A stretch of DNA of 37,044 bases, taken from Sphaerochaetaceae bacterium (GTDB taxonomy: Bacteria; Spirochaetota; Spirochaetia; Sphaerochaetales; Sphaerochaetaceae). Positions within the stretch are counted from its first letter, which is position 1. Every line of letters begins with the position of its first letter. The DNA is taken from assembly GCA_028532915.1 (NCBI GenBank), contig JAQQAI010000066.1, forward strand, positions 1-37,044, written 5' to 3'. Shown here in pieces: positions 8,361-16,268 of the stretch. The position numbers were made by a program, and so were the translations under genes. Under the pieces are notes generated by a model, which was given only the letters and a program-made list of their open reading frames with translations, was not told the origin of the DNA and did not search any database.

Positions 8361-9050
8361 ATGGATAATGTTGTCGTATTGTCTCTCGGGGGATCTATCG
8401 TCGCACCCGGTGATATTGATGTTGAATTTATCAGGTCGTTCAAGGATGCTGTGACAGCATATCTTGAAGAAGACGGACGCCGGAAGCTGATCATAGTCAC
8501 AGGCGGGGGAGCCCCTGCAAGGGTCTATCAGAATGCTTATAAGGGAATCTGCGAAGGTGCCGACAACTATCTGCTCGACGAGATCGGCATCGCTGCGACC
8601 CGGCTGAACGCAGCACTTATCAGATCGGTATTCTCAAATTACTGCGATGATCCTGTGGTAACAAACCCCACAGCCGATATAACTTTCACGAACAGGGTAC
8701 TTGTGGCAGCCGGATGGAAACCCGGCTTCAGCAGCGATACCGATGCCGTCTACCTTGCAGAGAAATTCGGTGCACGGAAGGTCGTGAATCTATCCAATAT
8801 CGCGAAGGTGTATACCGCCGATCCTAAATTGGACCCTTCAGCAACCGAGATCGATCACATCAGCTGGGAAGATTTCCGTCTGATGGTGGGTGACACGTGG
8901 ACTCCGGGGAAAAACCTTCCGTTCGATCCGATCGCATCCAAAGAAGCCCAGAGACTGGCACTTAAAGTAATCTGCGCCGACGGCAGAAACATCGCGAACA
9001 CAATGATGATCCTGAAGGACGAACCGTTTTACGGAACTACGATCGGATAA
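8361..9050 (+). CDS. pyrH: UMP kinase, archaeal-type (PyrH_arch subgroup)
   Basis: Phosphorylates UMP to UDP in pyrimidine nucleotide synthesis. It belongs to the amino-acid-kinase fold: N-terminal LSLGGSIVAP, the GGGAPAR loop, SSDTDAVYLAEKFGA, and KVVNLSNIAKVYTADPK. The layout (short N-terminus, no extra basic LK-SGE element) fits the archaeal UMP kinase subgroup better than the usual bacterial PyrH. I start at 8361 because TGGAGG (8349-8354) sits just upstream; an earlier in-frame ATG at 8346 lies before that site. About 229 residues. The 3' end overlaps the convergent radical SAM gene by 14 nt. Confidence 0.88.
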   Translation: MDNVVVLSLGGSIVAPGDIDVEFIRSFKDAVTAYLEEDGRRKLIIVTGGGAPARVYQNAYKGICEGADNYLLDEIGIAATRLNAALIRSVFSNYCDDPVVTNPTADITFTNRVLVAAGWKPGFSSDTDAVYLAEKFGARKVVNLSNIAKVYTADPKLDPSATEIDHISWEDFRLMVGDTWTPGKNLPFDPIASKEAQRLALKVICADGRNIANTMMILKDEPFYGTTIG

Positions 9051-9960
9051 AAGACTTTAAAGGAGTGGCAAAAGATGAAGGAAAAGGATTTCGACGGGTA
9101 AAATCGGGAATCCATTCCAGATTATCTTCCAGTTCCTGAACGAAGCCGTTCTCGATGCCGTAGAAATCAAGAAGCTGCAGCAGCTTCTCATACTGCTGAG
9201 AGCTGATATAATCGATGTTATCTTTCTTCTCAAGATCGATGTACTGGACCATCAGAGACAGATAAGCTCTCTCTTTCAGATGGGAAGCGAAATAGTCCAA
9301 AACTTCATAAGAACTTTCAAGCGACCCCGGAAAGACAAGATGACGGATGAGAAGGCCGTGAAGATACCCTTTGTCGTCGATGAAGGTCTTCTCATACCGC
9401 TGCTGCAGGAACCCGAGAAGAGAGAGGATCACTTCAGGATATTTCCTGCAGGCGCAGAACCGTGAGGCCACCTTCTCATCGAGCGTCTTGATATCGAGCA
9501 GGTATAGGTCAATATAGGGATCGATCAGTTCTATCGCACCGACATCCTCGAATCCCGAGCTGTTGTAGACCACAGGGAGGGTCAGACCCATCTCTTTTGC
9601 TATCACGATCGAATCGATGATCGAAGGGATGAAATGGGTTGCCGTGACCAGATTGATGGAGGCGGCACCCATCTGCTGCAGTTCGATCATATAGTGTGCC
9701 AGTTCATCGACCGTGACCGGATGAACGAATGGAGTATCTCTTGTGCTGATCTGTATATTCTGGCAGGATGGGCATTGGAGAGGACAGCCTGTAAAGAAAA
9801 TCGTTCCTGATCCGCACTCGCCGCTCAAGGGAGGCTCCTCTCCTTTGTGCAGCCCTATCCAGGCGATATTCATCGTATCACCCTGATTGCACACTCCTCT
9901 CTCTTTCGATGTCCTGTCGACACCGCAGCGGTGGGGACACAACCTGCACTCTTTATACAT
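9037..9960 (-). CDS. radical SAM protein, PflA-like (COG1313 type)
   Basis: Probable [4Fe-4S]/SAM enzyme of the family often annotated as pyruvate formate-lyase activating protein-like; its true target is unknown. The cluster motif is CPLQCPSC (C-x3-C-x2-C), preceded by FFTG and followed by a QNIQIS strand. The N-terminus carries an additional Cys set (CRLCPHRCGVDR...GVC) typical of this subgroup. A GTG at 9975 is in frame, but a TATAAT box ends 2 nt before it, so I prefer the ATG at 9960. About 307 residues. Divergent from the patatin gene. Confidence 0.82.
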   Translation of the reverse strand: MYKECRLCPHRCGVDRTSKERGVCNQGDTMNIAWIGLHKGEEPPLSGECGSGTIFFTGCPLQCPSCQNIQISTRDTPFVHPVTVDELAHYMIELQQMGAASINLVTATHFIPSIIDSIVIAKEMGLTLPVVYNSSGFEDVGAIELIDPYIDLYLLDIKTLDEKVASRFCACRKYPEVILSLLGFLQQRYEKTFIDDKGYLHGLLIRHLVFPGSLESSYEVLDYFASHLKERAYLSLMVQYIDLEKKDNIDYISSQQYEKLLQLLDFYGIENGFVQELEDNLEWIPDFTRRNPFPSSFATPLKSFIRS

Positions 9961-9976
9961 ATCGGAATGATCCACA

Positions 9977-10004
9977 ATTATACCTCACTTCTTATGAGCG
10001 GCAA
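9977..10004 (-). promoter_or_regulatory. sigma70-like promoter for the radical SAM gene
   Basis: Minus strand TTGCCG (10004-9999), 16-nt spacer, TATAAT (9982-9977). Transcription would start near 9970, about 10 nt before the chosen ATG. It interleaves with a TATAAT on the plus strand at 10012-10017 that may serve the patatin gene. Confidence 0.45.
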
Positions 10005-10041
10005 CTTGACCTATAATTCAAAATATACCATGTTACTATAT

Positions 10042-11106
10042 ATGCGACTATTTGATTACCTCAAGGGAAGACAGGAGAAAAAACTACAGAAAGAGCGGAT
10101 GATACTCTGTCTTGACGGAGGAGGCATGAGAGGGATCGTCCCTGCGACCGTGCTCGCTCATCTGGAACAGCTCTTTCTCAAACTTGGTGATTCACGACCG
10201 CTCTACTCCCATTTCGACCTGATTGCCGGAACGAGCACAGGAGGACTGATCGCTCTTGCCCTTACCGTACCTACGAACAACGAGCTGCTTGAGCAGGATA
10301 AGAACGGGTCGACGATCTCCCGTCTCGCAGAAATCTATAAAAACTACGGAACAACGATTTTCCCGAAGAACAATTCTATCATCCCGACTCATGTACTCAA
10401 TCAGCTGTTCAGCTATAAATATGAGGACAGATCATTCAACACTCTTCTCTTTGACCTGTTCGGTGAACGCAGATTATCGGAGGCTCTCACTCCCACGATA
10501 GTGACCGCCTACGACTACAAGAAGGATGCACCCTTTATCTTCAGCAGTATTAGGACCCCTCAGATTCCTGCAAGAGCCGCCGCGAGAGCCACCAGTGCAG
10601 CACCTACCTTTTTCTCTCCCGCTGTTATGAAAAATGAAACAGATGGAGACGACTCTCTGCTGATAGACGGAGGGGTCGTGGCAAACAACCCTGTCCTCTA
10701 TGCGTATAAAGAGGCCCGTGCTCTCTATCCCGAAACAGAAAAGTTTCACATTCTCTCGCTCGGGACAGGAAAGAGCTCCAACCGCCAGACAGGAGAGAAT
10801 ACCAACAGCGGTGTTCTAGGATGGTTTGATCCCACAAAAGGCACGCCCCCTCTGTACCGGCTGTACGCATCAGCCCAGATGAACACTGCCGACCAGATAG
10901 CGGCAATCCTTCCGGATGTGGAATATCTGAGAATCCACAAAGATTTTCCCAGGCGGGTAAGAATGGATGAGACAGACCCCCTCATTCTCTCAGAGCTTGT
11001 AGAATATGCCGACCAGGTATTCAAAGAGAACGAAGAGGCTCTCACCGCATTCTGCCGAAAGTGTGTCGGGAAAGAAAGAAGACCTGATAGGCCGCGCGGG
11101 AATTAG
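10042..11106 (+). CDS. patatin-like phospholipase
   Basis: Serine lipid acyl hydrolase with the Ser-Asp dyad. The oxyanion loop is DGGGMRGI, the nucleophile elbow is GTSTGG, and the catalytic Asp lies in LIDGGVVANNP. About 354 residues, no signal peptide, so cytosolic or membrane-peripheral. The start is uncertain: MRLFDYLK at 10042 or MLLY at 10030. Neither has a clear ribosome site, and a TATAAT at 10012-10017 implies a very short leader. The frame upstream of 10030 runs antisense through the radical SAM gene and is not expected to be coding. The next gene begins 4 nt after the stop. Patatins also occur in anti-phage CBASS operons, but no cyclase or effector regulator is nearby, so a housekeeping lipid role is the default. 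Confidence 0.87.
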   Translation: MRLFDYLKGRQEKKLQKERMILCLDGGGMRGIVPATVLAHLEQLFLKLGDSRPLYSHFDLIAGTSTGGLIALALTVPTNNELLEQDKNGSTISRLAEIYKNYGTTIFPKNNSIIPTHVLNQLFSYKYEDRSFNTLLFDLFGERRLSEALTPTIVTAYDYKKDAPFIFSSIRTPQIPARAAARATSAAPTFFSPAVMKNETDGDDSLLIDGGVVANNPVLYAYKEARALYPETEKFHILSLGTGKSSNRQTGENTNSGVLGWFDPTKGTPPLYRLYASAQMNTADQIAAILPDVEYLRIHKDFPRRVRMDETDPLILSELVEYADQVFKENEEALTAFCRKCVGKERRPDRPRGN

Positions 11107-11110
11107 ATAG

Positions 11111-11518
11111 ATGTCAATAAGCAACCCGAAGCAGGAAGAATTCGACCGCTCTATGAGAAACCTGTGCAATGAACTCGATGAATATCTCGAAAACAGGTTC
11201 GGCTCACTCTATGATCTTCACCCCAACCGGCTCAAAAGAGGAAAAGCGGGAAATGTATCATATGACGGTTTGTTTTCAACCGGAACAAAATTCACATTGG
11301 GTTACGGTTCGCCGAGCGGAAAAGGCTATCTGGTGGATATAGAGATCGTTACCCTGGAGAAGGTCTCACACCAGCAAAGAGAGATCATCGAGATGTGCGC
11401 ATCCGATTTTCTGGAGGAGAAACTCCCCCTCTATTTTCCGTCGAGAGAGCTTCATGTCATCCGTGAGGGCAGAGTGTATAAGATCGTAGGAGATTTCTCG
11501 CTGGGTACGATGCACTGA
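11111..11518 (+). CDS. conserved-looking small protein of unknown function
   Basis: 135 residues, soluble, no signal peptide, no motif I recognise. The N-terminal half is charged and probably helical (QEEFDRSMRNLCNELDEYLE). The centre has a beta-rich, glycine-containing part (GTKFTLGYGSPSGKGYLVDIEIVTLE), followed by a helix and a final VIREGRVYKIVGDFSLG. It starts 4 nt after the patatin stop, so the two are probably co-transcribed and it may be a partner or regulator of the phospholipase (inference). It ends 2 nt from the convergent pyridoxal kinase stop. Confidence 0.7.
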   Translation: MSISNPKQEEFDRSMRNLCNELDEYLENRFGSLYDLHPNRLKRGKAGNVSYDGLFSTGTKFTLGYGSPSGKGYLVDIEIVTLEKVSHQQREIIEMCASDFLEEKLPLYFPSRELHVIREGRVYKIVGDFSLGTMH

Positions 11519-11520
11519 CA

Positions 11521-12351
11521 CTAGTGTGAAAGTGACACCAGCTCCCTCACGATTCTTTCGGGTGAGACTCCGTGTGATTGAGCCACATGATCCTCATAAG
11601 ACCTTTTGATTGCCAGTTTGACCAACTTTGCCGAATCGGCAACCGCTGATGTGAAATCTGCCGGAATGATCAGCCGGCCGCACAGAATCGAAGTGAACAG
11701 ATCTCCGCATCCCGGATAGGAGACAGGAAAATGAGTCTGGCTGAAGATGGCTGTTCTGTCATGGTCTTTCTCGTATGAGACGACGACCGAATTCTCTTTC
11801 TCCATCACGCTGGTGATGACGACCTTGGACGGCCCCATCATCGAAAGGCGCTTTGCCCACGACGCACAGGTATCACTGTCAAGGTTCTCATCATACTTCT
11901 CGTCAAGGAGTAATGCCGCCTCGGTCAGGTTGGGAGTCAGGACATCCGAAAAAGAAACAAGCTGTTTCATTCTGGAGACAAAATCATCGGTAATAGGTCC
12001 GTACAATGTTCCGTTGTCTCCCATGACAGGGTCGACAACGATCAGGACATCGTGAGATCTCTGCCACTCTATGATCTTTATCATCATATCGATGCTCTCG
12101 CTGTTTCCCAGAAAACCGCTGTAGACAGCATCGAACGAAAGATCCAGTTCCTTCCAATGGTCGACGATCATTTTTTGTTCAGTATGCAGATTCTTGTAAA
12201 AATAATTGTCGAACCCGTCGGTCTGTGTTGACAGAAGCGCCGTCGGAAGAGGAGAGACTTCTATGCCCATCGCAGAAAGGGCGGGAACGACGACAGTGAG
12301 AGACGATTTTGCATAACAGGATAGATCATGGACAGCTAATACGGTTTTCAT
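11521..12351 (-). CDS. pdxY: pyridoxal/pyridoxamine kinase, PdxK/PdxY family
   Basis: Phosphorylates B6 vitamers in the PLP salvage pathway. A ribokinase-fold protein of 276 residues with the family layout: VLAVHDLSCYAKSSLTVVVPALSAMG at the N-terminus, the PLPTALLSTQT substrate loop, SGFLGNSES, VVDPVMGDNG, LTPNLTEA, and the catalytic Asp in YPGCGDLFTSIL (usual GTGD, here GCGD). The ATG at 12351 follows AAGGAATA. A -10-like TACTAT lies only 8 nt upstream, so the leader is short or absent. Divergent from the phosphohexomutase. Confidence 0.88.
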   Translation of the reverse strand: MKTVLAVHDLSCYAKSSLTVVVPALSAMGIEVSPLPTALLSTQTDGFDNYFYKNLHTEQKMIVDHWKELDLSFDAVYSGFLGNSESIDMMIKIIEWQRSHDVLIVVDPVMGDNGTLYGPITDDFVSRMKQLVSFSDVLTPNLTEAALLLDEKYDENLDSDTCASWAKRLSMMGPSKVVITSVMEKENSVVVSYEKDHDRTAIFSQTHFPVSYPGCGDLFTSILCGRLIIPADFTSAVADSAKLVKLAIKRSYEDHVAQSHGVSPERIVRELVSLSH

Positions 12352-12359
12352 TATTCCTT

Positions 12360-12388
12360 ATAGTATCTCCCTTGCCGTTGAAAGACAA
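12360..12388 (-). promoter_or_regulatory. promoter of the pyridoxal kinase gene, start close to ATG
   Basis: Minus strand TTGTCT (12388-12383), 17-nt spacer, TACTAT (12365-12360). The -10 box ends 8 nt before the start codon, so transcription would begin almost at the ATG. Its elements interleave with the plus-strand promoter at 12372-12400. Confidence 0.4.
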
Positions 12389-12400
12389 GGGGGATATACT
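12372..12400 (+). promoter_or_regulatory. sigma70-like promoter of the phosphohexomutase gene
   Basis: TTGCCG (12372-12377), 17-nt spacer, TATACT (12395-12400). The expected start near 12407 leaves room for GAGG (12412-12415) and the ATG at 12421. This is the best-formed promoter of the window and helps fix the gene start. Confidence 0.55.
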
Positions 12401-12420
12401 TGGTGGAAAGTGAGGTATGT

Positions 12421-14196
12421 ATGGAAAATTCTTACCAATTTCTTGAGGACCAGCTCAAGGGGGATCTTCCTGATTTTGATGAGATCATCGAATCGTATCG
12501 GCAGATGATCATCAGTGTCTCCGGATGGAGAAAAGTCTTCAGCATAAGTGGTGACGAAGAGGATGCCGACGGGAGAATCAGCAGAGCAGATGCCTATCTG
12601 TGTGCTCTGATTGCATACGTATACGGCTCTTCTGTCGATAACGAAACGATCATCGTAGCCAGGGACGGCAGAAATACGGGCTCTATGATCAGCGGCTGTG
12701 CGGTAAGGATCCTTCTGGCGCTCGGTAAAAAAGTGGCTTTTCTTTCCATAGCCAGTGCACCGGAGATCATGGCCTATTCTTCACAGCTGGAAGGTGCCTC
12801 CTTCTTCTACATCAGCGCATCACACAATCCTATCGGCCACAACGGGTTCAAGTTCGGCCGCGACGGAGGTGTCTACTCTTCACAGACCTCTGCCGATCTG
12901 ATCAGACGATTCTCACTTTTTATGAAAGATCCCGCGATTCTGTCAAAGCTGCAGAGACTCAGCAAAGAGGTTACATCTTCACAGATCGATCAGGTACTCA
13001 ATGATAAAGATGCCCATAAGAGAGCCGCTCTTGATGCCTATTATCAGCTTCTGATCAAAACCAACCGCATCGATGAGAAACAGAAAGAAGCTTTGAAAGT
13101 CTCGAAGATAGGAATCATAGGAGAACTCAACGGTTCCGCCCGTGCTGTCTCTATCGACAGGGAACTGTTCGAATCCCTTTCTCTACCTTACAAAAGTTTC
13201 AACACCCTGCCCGGCATCTGTGTTCATCCAATCGTTCCGGAAGGTGAAAATCTTGATCTGTGCAGGAATCTGCTGAGGGAGGAACACCTAAAAGAAGGCT
13301 CTTTCGTTCTGGGATATGTTCCCGACAATGACGGTGACAGAGGAAATATCGTCTACTGGGATGAACTTCAGAAGAAAGTCGTCCCTCTTCAGGCGCAGGA
13401 GCTTTTTGCCCTCATCTCACTGATCGAACTCACACGGGCATCTCAGGAGAATGAGAAGCTGGCGATCGCAGTCAACGGACCGACCTCATTGCTGGTAGAC
13501 AATCTATGCAGCCGGCTGGGAGCCCGTGTAGAGCGCTGTGAGGTGGGAGAAGCCAACGTGGTTCTCCGGGGAGAACAACTGAGGAAAGAAGGCTGGTGTG
13601 TCCCCCTCGTGGGAGAAGGTTCCAACGGAGGCATCATCAGCTATCCGTGCAAGGTAAGAGACCCGATGAACACACTGCTGTCCATAGTGAATCTCCTGTC
13701 AGATGAAAACCTGTTCAGGAAAGTGACAAGACTTCATCAGAGCAAACCTTCTTTGTCGATTGCGGTCAAGGCTCTGGAAAAAAGGACGATCACAGGTTCT
13801 TTCTCTTCAAAGGCGAAACTGAAGATAAAAAGTAATGATTATAAGAGACTGAAAGAAAACTACATAGCTCTGTTCACATCAAGTTTCGAAAAAAGACGCC
13901 GGGAAATGGAAAGCGAGTTCGGAATCCATGATTGGAAACTTGAGCTGACAGTTAAAACAGAATGTTTCCGTTACAGATATGATCAGGAATTTGAAGTGGA
14001 AGCAAAGGGAGGTCTCAAGGTCCTTCTGTATGATTCACAGCAGCGAGTCAGCGATTTTCTCTGGATGAGAGCGAGCGGCACCGAGCCTGTCTTCAGGATA
14101 GCAGTCGATGCCGAAGGTGATGATCAAAAGCGCCATGATGATCTTCTCACATGGCACCGCAATCTCATTCTCAGTGCAGACAAGAAATCACACTAG
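12421..14196 (+). CDS. phosphoglucomutase/phosphomannomutase family enzyme
   Basis: Interconverts hexose-1- and hexose-6-phosphates. All four phosphohexomutase signatures are visible: catalytic Ser loop SASHNPIGHNGFKFG, metal loop DNDGDRGN, sugar loop GEGSNGG, and phosphate-binding loop RASGTEPVFRI. At about 591 residues it is of the longer PGM2-like size. The ATG at 12421 follows GTGAGG; an in-frame TTG at 12400 overlaps the -10 box and is rejected. The gene ends 9 nt inside the convergent hexokinase gene. Together the two would link glucose to glucose-6-P and glucose-1-P. Glucose versus mannose preference cannot be read. Confidence 0.9.
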   Translation: MENSYQFLEDQLKGDLPDFDEIIESYRQMIISVSGWRKVFSISGDEEDADGRISRADAYLCALIAYVYGSSVDNETIIVARDGRNTGSMISGCAVRILLALGKKVAFLSIASAPEIMAYSSQLEGASFFYISASHNPIGHNGFKFGRDGGVYSSQTSADLIRRFSLFMKDPAILSKLQRLSKEVTSSQIDQVLNDKDAHKRAALDAYYQLLIKTNRIDEKQKEALKVSKIGIIGELNGSARAVSIDRELFESLSLPYKSFNTLPGICVHPIVPEGENLDLCRNLLREEHLKEGSFVLGYVPDNDGDRGNIVYWDELQKKVVPLQAQELFALISLIELTRASQENEKLAIAVNGPTSLLVDNLCSRLGARVERCEVGEANVVLRGEQLRKEGWCVPLVGEGSNGGIISYPCKVRDPMNTLLSIVNLLSDENLFRKVTRLHQSKPSLSIAVKALEKRTITGSFSSKAKLKIKSNDYKRLKENYIALFTSSFEKRRREMESEFGIHDWKLELTVKTECFRYRYDQEFEVEAKGGLKVLLYDSQQRVSDFLWMRASGTEPVFRIAVDAEGDDQKRHDDLLTWHRNLILSADKKSH

Positions 14197-15492
14197 AGGA
14201 GCGACGGCAGCTCCAATGATGGGAGAGTTGTCAATCTGGACGATCTTTGCATACCTGCGGTGCTTCTTCTGCAGAAATTCATCAAGATAGAGACGGGTAT
14301 AGAATTCCAGCTTCTCGGTCTTGTAGAAGGTCGTACCGTCGGCATTGATCAGAACAGGCTGCCTCGGGTTCGTTCCCGCCTTGCTTTTGAGCACTGTCGC
14401 ACTCAGATTCAGAGCTGTCAGTTTCGCAGCACGTCTGATGATCGAATCGAGGATCAGATACAGTGCAGTCCCGTCTTCCTCGTTCGTAATACAGGTAACC
14501 AGATCATAGGTGGTGTTCAACGGCATCTCGAGATAATTGCTCATCCGCGTGGTATCGAGTGTTTCCAAAGTTGCAAATCGCTGAGCGAAGGAGGAAGAGA
14601 GTATCCCCTCTTTGATTGCCTTGAGAATCACATGGTGGGAGAATGCTCCAAGATATGCACCGCTGATCATCTTCTCGAAATGATAGACTGAAGGATCTTT
14701 GGTCTTAAGAAGGAACTCTTCATCAAGCGGACCTACGGCAAGATCGTAATTTCCCGATTCGACATTGATGATCTGTGATCCCTTTTCCAGATGTTTCAGG
14801 GAAAGAATATTCTCATTGCATTCGACATATGCTGTATTGGTGCCGGTTCCGAGAATGAATCCGATGAACCCGCTGTAATCTCCCGGATACTGTGTGGCGA
14901 CTCCTGCAAGAAGCGTAGCGACAGTATCGTTGAGAACAGCAACCTTCTTCTTCGATACATCACACCCTCTTCTTTCAAGCTCTGCAAGCAGGGACTTTCC
15001 GACAGGCATTCCTATCACCTCGGGAGCCTTGATCTCCTTGGAGAAGACGATGGGAATCCCGTCCCTCTCTTCGGTTATCTTAGCGGCATAGGAGAAGCAG
15101 AACCCTATGTAGTCGCTTTCATCGATGAGAGGCTGAACACCATCGGCAAGGGTGGAAAAGAATTCCTGTGCGCTGACGGGCCGCTTCACCCCCGGCATCC
15201 CTGTTTTGGAATAGTGGGAGATGATCGGATGCAGATTGGTATCGAAGGTGACCAGAGCAACTCTGAAATTGGTGCCTCCTGCATCGAGCACAATGACTTT
15301 ATCGCCGGCTTTGATATGAGCGTCGGCAGATGTGTATGTGGGAATCATCGCCAGAGAACCGTCCGGTTCTTCCTGAAGCCCCTTCTCCATCTCCTGAAGG
15401 AAAGCCCGGCAATAGGTATCGATATCGATATAGTCAGCGCTTATACAATGATCATTGAGAAATCGCATAGTTCTCTCGTGAATGTCTGCCAT
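14188..15492 (-). CDS. hexokinase, eukaryotic (actin-like) type
   Basis: ATP-dependent glucose/hexose phosphorylation, the first step of glycolysis. It belongs to the hexokinase family known from eukaryotes and some spirochaetes, not the bacterial glucokinase family. Visible sites: phosphate-1 loop DAGGTNFRVAL, substrate region FSYAAK and FSKEIKAP, catalytic NDTVATLLAG, phosphate-2 GTGTNTAY, and NVESGNYD for sugar binding. I start at 15492 (MADIHERT), preceded by GAGAGG; a GTG at 15522 and ATG at 15510 are also in frame. About 434 residues. Its 3' end overlaps the phosphohexomutase stop. Confidence 0.92.
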   Translation of the reverse strand: MADIHERTMRFLNDHCISADYIDIDTYCRAFLQEMEKGLQEEPDGSLAMIPTYTSADAHIKAGDKVIVLDAGGTNFRVALVTFDTNLHPIISHYSKTGMPGVKRPVSAQEFFSTLADGVQPLIDESDYIGFCFSYAAKITEERDGIPIVFSKEIKAPEVIGMPVGKSLLAELERRGCDVSKKKVAVLNDTVATLLAGVATQYPGDYSGFIGFILGTGTNTAYVECNENILSLKHLEKGSQIINVESGNYDLAVGPLDEEFLLKTKDPSVYHFEKMISGAYLGAFSHHVILKAIKEGILSSSFAQRFATLETLDTTRMSNYLEMPLNTTYDLVTCITNEEDGTALYLILDSIIRRAAKLTALNLSATVLKSKAGTNPRQPVLINADGTTFYKTEKLEFYTRLYLDEFLQKKHRRYAKIVQIDNSPIIGAAVAPLV

Positions 15493-15523
15493 CAGTAGCC
15501 TCTCATGCATATGGTATTGCACC

Positions 15524-15552
15524 AGTGTAAAATAGGATCTTTATTATGTCTA
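15524..15552 (-). promoter_or_regulatory. promoter of the hexokinase gene
   Basis: Minus strand TAGACA (15552-15547), 17-nt spacer, TACACT (15529-15524), about 30 nt upstream of the chosen ATG. It supports the start at 15492 over the GTG at 15522. Confidence 0.45.
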
Positions 15553-15560
15553 GATGATCA

Positions 15561-16187
15561 TCAATTCAGATGAAAGATCCCGCGCACACGTTCTGTGTAA
15601 TCGATACCTTCAGCATACAGCGACTGCAGTACAACAGACCCTCCTTGCTCGCCTTCAAGCGGGATCTGAAATGTGAAGCTGAAGCTGACCGGATTTTCAA
15701 CCCTCCTGCCGTGAACCGTAAATTGACCTGAACCCTCATACCTGAACGGATAGGTATCACCTCTTCGCCGGGCGTCCATCTGACCGGTGAGAAACAGTTC
15801 GTTCTCATACAGCTGCTGCCTCTCAAGATAACCGGCCATCATCAGATAATTGGGAAGAAGACTCTGGATGCTCTCGAAAAGCATCTCGAAAAATCCCTTG
15901 GGAGTGATCTGCGGAGGCGGGGCGTCAAGAACTTTCACTCTCATCTTTCCGATATCCGCATCATCAGCCTGATAGCTGAACGAGGAAAGGTCTCCTTCCA
16001 ACTCGAAAGAAGCGTTCTCGAATTCGATCCGAGGAGTGAGCAGTGTCGCAGTGTAACCTGTCGCGACCGCGAGAACAACGGACTTCAGCGAAAGGGAGAG
16101 ATCCGATTCCAGAACCCCGGTCTGTTCGGCATGAAGAGGAAGAACCAGTAATATGAGAAGAAGAATGACGACACTATGTCTGTTCAT
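15561..16187 (-). CDS. exported protein of unknown function
   Basis: 208 residues beginning with a clear signal peptide (MNRHS, a run of Leu/Ile/Val, then LPLHAEQ with a signal-peptidase-I-like site). The mature part is rich in beta-type sequence (IEFENASFELEGDLSSFSY; FRYEGSGQFTVHG; PVSFSFTFQIPLEG) with one helical segment in the middle. This would fit a periplasmic lipid- or ligand-binding beta protein, but no family is recognised. I chose 16187 because the signal peptide begins there and AAAGGA lies upstream; an extension to 16220 adds charged residues. Divergent from sbcB, upstream of hexokinase on the same strand. Confidence 0.75.
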   Translation of the reverse strand: MNRHSVVILLLILLVLPLHAEQTGVLESDLSLSLKSVVLAVATGYTATLLTPRIEFENASFELEGDLSSFSYQADDADIGKMRVKVLDAPPPQITPKGFFEMLFESIQSLLPNYLMMAGYLERQQLYENELFLTGQMDARRRGDTYPFRYEGSGQFTVHGRRVENPVSFSFTFQIPLEGEQGGSVVLQSLYAEGIDYTERVRGIFHLN

Positions 16188-16209
16188 GGCAGATAATTCC
16201 TTTCTTTCA

Positions 16210-16239
16210 ACTTTACCCATTTTCTTCCCCGTCTGTCAA
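16210..16239 (-). promoter_or_regulatory. promoter of the exported-protein gene
   Basis: Minus strand perfect TTGACA (16239-16234), 18-nt spacer, TAAAGT (16215-16210). Start near 16203, leaving a leader of about 15 nt that includes AAAGGA. Confidence 0.4.
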
Positions 16240-16268
16240 ATTTAAAAAGAGTATGGTAACATATCGGT

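Noticed and set aside
10042-11518. CBASS-type anti-phage operon
   Set aside because: A patatin alone is insufficient; no CD-NTase or ubiquitin-like/Cap genes are adjacent.
14791-15498. 235-codon plus-strand frame
   Set aside because: Antisense to hexokinase; no motifs.
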